A DNA stretch of 64,000 nt from an uncultured SAR86 cluster bacterium (lineage in GTDB: Bacteria > Pseudomonadota > Gammaproteobacteria > Magnimaribacterales > D2472), in contig CACHWY010000002.1 of assembly GCA_902583575.1 (NCBI GenBank), positions 1 through 64,000 of the forward strand, in the 5' to 3' direction. Of this stretch, positions 63,198-64,000 are shown piece after piece. Position numbers and translations under genes: made by a program. Every line of letters begins with the position of its first letter. Positions within the stretch are counted from its first letter, which is position 1. The notes beneath the pieces were generated by a model that made no database searches, was not told the origin of the DNA, and was given only the letters and a program-made list of their open reading frames with translations.

Positions 63198-64000
63198 TTA
63201 TTTAGTAGAAGATAACATAGTCTTCTTACTTAAATTTATAAAATCGTTAATAATTTTAGTAGATTCTAATAATTGATAATCATTTTTAAGGTCAATTAGA
63301 TTTTCATTGAAATCTTCTTCATCATCATTAAAATCATCCATTTCTTTGTAGGATGCAAATATCTTTAGACCATTAGCTTCTCTTCTTTCATTTTCGATTT
63401 CAAGCAACCAATCTTTTCTTAGCTCTTTTTGTATTTTCCTATTTTCAATATTTAAAGTAATTAATTTTTTATTTTTATTTAAATCATATCTTTCTCTTAC
63501 TTGTTTAATGTAATTAAGGTTTGGTTCATCATTTAACCTCAATTCAAATTGATTTATTACTTCTCCAATTAAGTTTTTATTCAATTTAAATTTATTATGT
63601 CTATAAGGTTTAATTACATCCCATTCAAGAGCTGTTGGGTATGAGCTTTCGCCAACGCTTTCAATATCCCAAGTTGATGGAAGTTCAATGTCTGGAATAA
63701 CACCTTTATTTTGAGTACTCATTCCATTGACTCTGTAATATTTCGATTCTGTTATTTTTATTTGTCCTTCTGATAAATTTTCCAAGCTTTGAACAGTTCC
63801 TTTTCCAAATGTTCTCTGGCCAACAACAATACCTCTTCGATAATCTTGAATTGCTCCGGCTACTATTTCTGACGCCGATGCTGAATAACGATTAACCAAA
63901 ACTAACAATGGCTTATCCCATTCCTGAATTGCTCTAGTATCGCCGTATGGTTGGATATAGCCTCTTTTTTGCTTTACTTGGACTGTAGGTCCCGATGAAA
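63198..64000 (-). CDS. prc: Tail-specific (C-terminal processing) protease Prc, partial at right edge
   Basis: About 267 residues visible, cut at the N-terminal side by the window end; no start lies in the window. NRYSASASEIVAGAIQDY (the serine of the S41 active site) and VVGQRTFGKGTVQ (the lysine) are present, and YYRVNGMSTQNKGVIPDI follows. The long C-terminal helical tail is typical of Prc rather than CtpA. Prc trims periplasmic and penicillin-binding proteins. Confidence 0.9.
   Translation of the reverse strand, partial: SSGPTVQVKQKRGYIQPYGDTRAIQEWDKPLLVLVNRYSASASEIVAGAIQDYRRGIVVGQRTFGKGTVQSLENLSEGQIKITESKYYRVNGMSTQNKGVIPDIELPSTWDIESVGESSYPTALEWDVIKPYRHNKFKLNKNLIGEVINQFELRLNDEPNLNYIKQVRERYDLNKNKKLITLNIENRKIQKELRKDWLLEIENERREANGLKIFASYKEMDDFNDDEEDFNENLIDLKNDYQLLESTKIINDFINLSKKTMLSSTK

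Overview
The window is a very AT-rich, densely packed stretch of chromosome from what looks like a free-living, genome-streamlined marine gammaproteobacterium. A SAR86-like lineage is my best guess. The gene order infC-rpmI-rplT-pheS-pheT with a nearby ihfA and tRNA-Pro, an E. coli-type QueE, a Prc-type protease and a DmdA-like protein support Gammaproteobacteria. The lineage guess is inference and was not checked against a database. Intergenic gaps are tiny, several tail-to-tail gene pairs share stop-codon bases, and no insertion sequence, phage or CRISPR array is visible.

Layout. 1-17879: a surface-glycan (O-antigen/capsule-type) cluster read on the + strand. It has a Wzz-like chain-length regulator cut by the left edge, a PglK/Wzk-type ABC flippase, a neuB-neuA-dehydrogenase-neuC nonulosonic (sialic) acid cassette, four or five glycosyltransferases, a Wzy-like polymerase, and a WbpS-like amidotransferase with TviB and TviC for an N-acetylgalactosaminuronic acid amide. 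17989-23178: a 2OG-oxygenase-like gene, pdxH, and the translation operon infC-rpmI-rplT-pheS-pheT. 23216-29400: polysaccharide export genes (OPX/Wza-like and YjbH-like) and a repetitive surface protein, placed between pheT and ihfA, then tRNA-Pro(GGG). 29456-44966: mostly housekeeping and metabolism (esterase, IMPase, WecA-like, PQQ-type sugar dehydrogenase, fhs, aldehyde dehydrogenase, class II aldolase, fumC, phhB, queC, queE, guaB, guaA). 44970-50584: a second glycan island (FkbM methyltransferase, AsnB, two glycosyltransferases, Wzx-like flippase). 50584-64000: CoA-binding protein, enoyl-CoA hydratase, apt, SDR, nagZ, cupin, acyl-CoA synthetase, trans-acting enoyl-reductase-like protein, a three-gene methyltransferase/APS-kinase-like/nucleotidyltransferase cassette, a DmdA/GcvT-like protein, CIA30, tadA, a GNAT acetyltransferase, xthA, and prc (cut by the right edge).

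How the genes work together. The first cluster could make CMP-sialic acid (or a relative) and UDP-GalNAcA, assemble a repeat unit on undecaprenyl phosphate (started by the WecA-like enzyme), flip it with the ABC flippase, polymerise it (Wzy/Wzz) and export it (OPX/YjbH). The guaB-guaA and queC-queE neighbours link GTP supply to 7-deazaguanine synthesis.

Most notable observations. (1) Three genes (a family 2 glycosyltransferase, infC and apt) have no AUG, GUG or UUG at their natural N-terminus but carry AUC (or AUA for infC) a short distance after a Shine-Dalgarno-like sequence. The apt gene and the 5' third of the glycosyltransferase are missed by ordinary start-codon rules. (2) Phenylalanyl-tRNA synthetase is reduced in both subunits: PheS lacks the N-terminal coiled coil and PheT lacks the N-terminal OB/EMAP tRNA-binding domain. 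(3) A strong two-tier hairpin covers the ihfA start. (4) A compact methyltransferase/kinase/nucleotidyltransferase cassette has no obvious assigned role.
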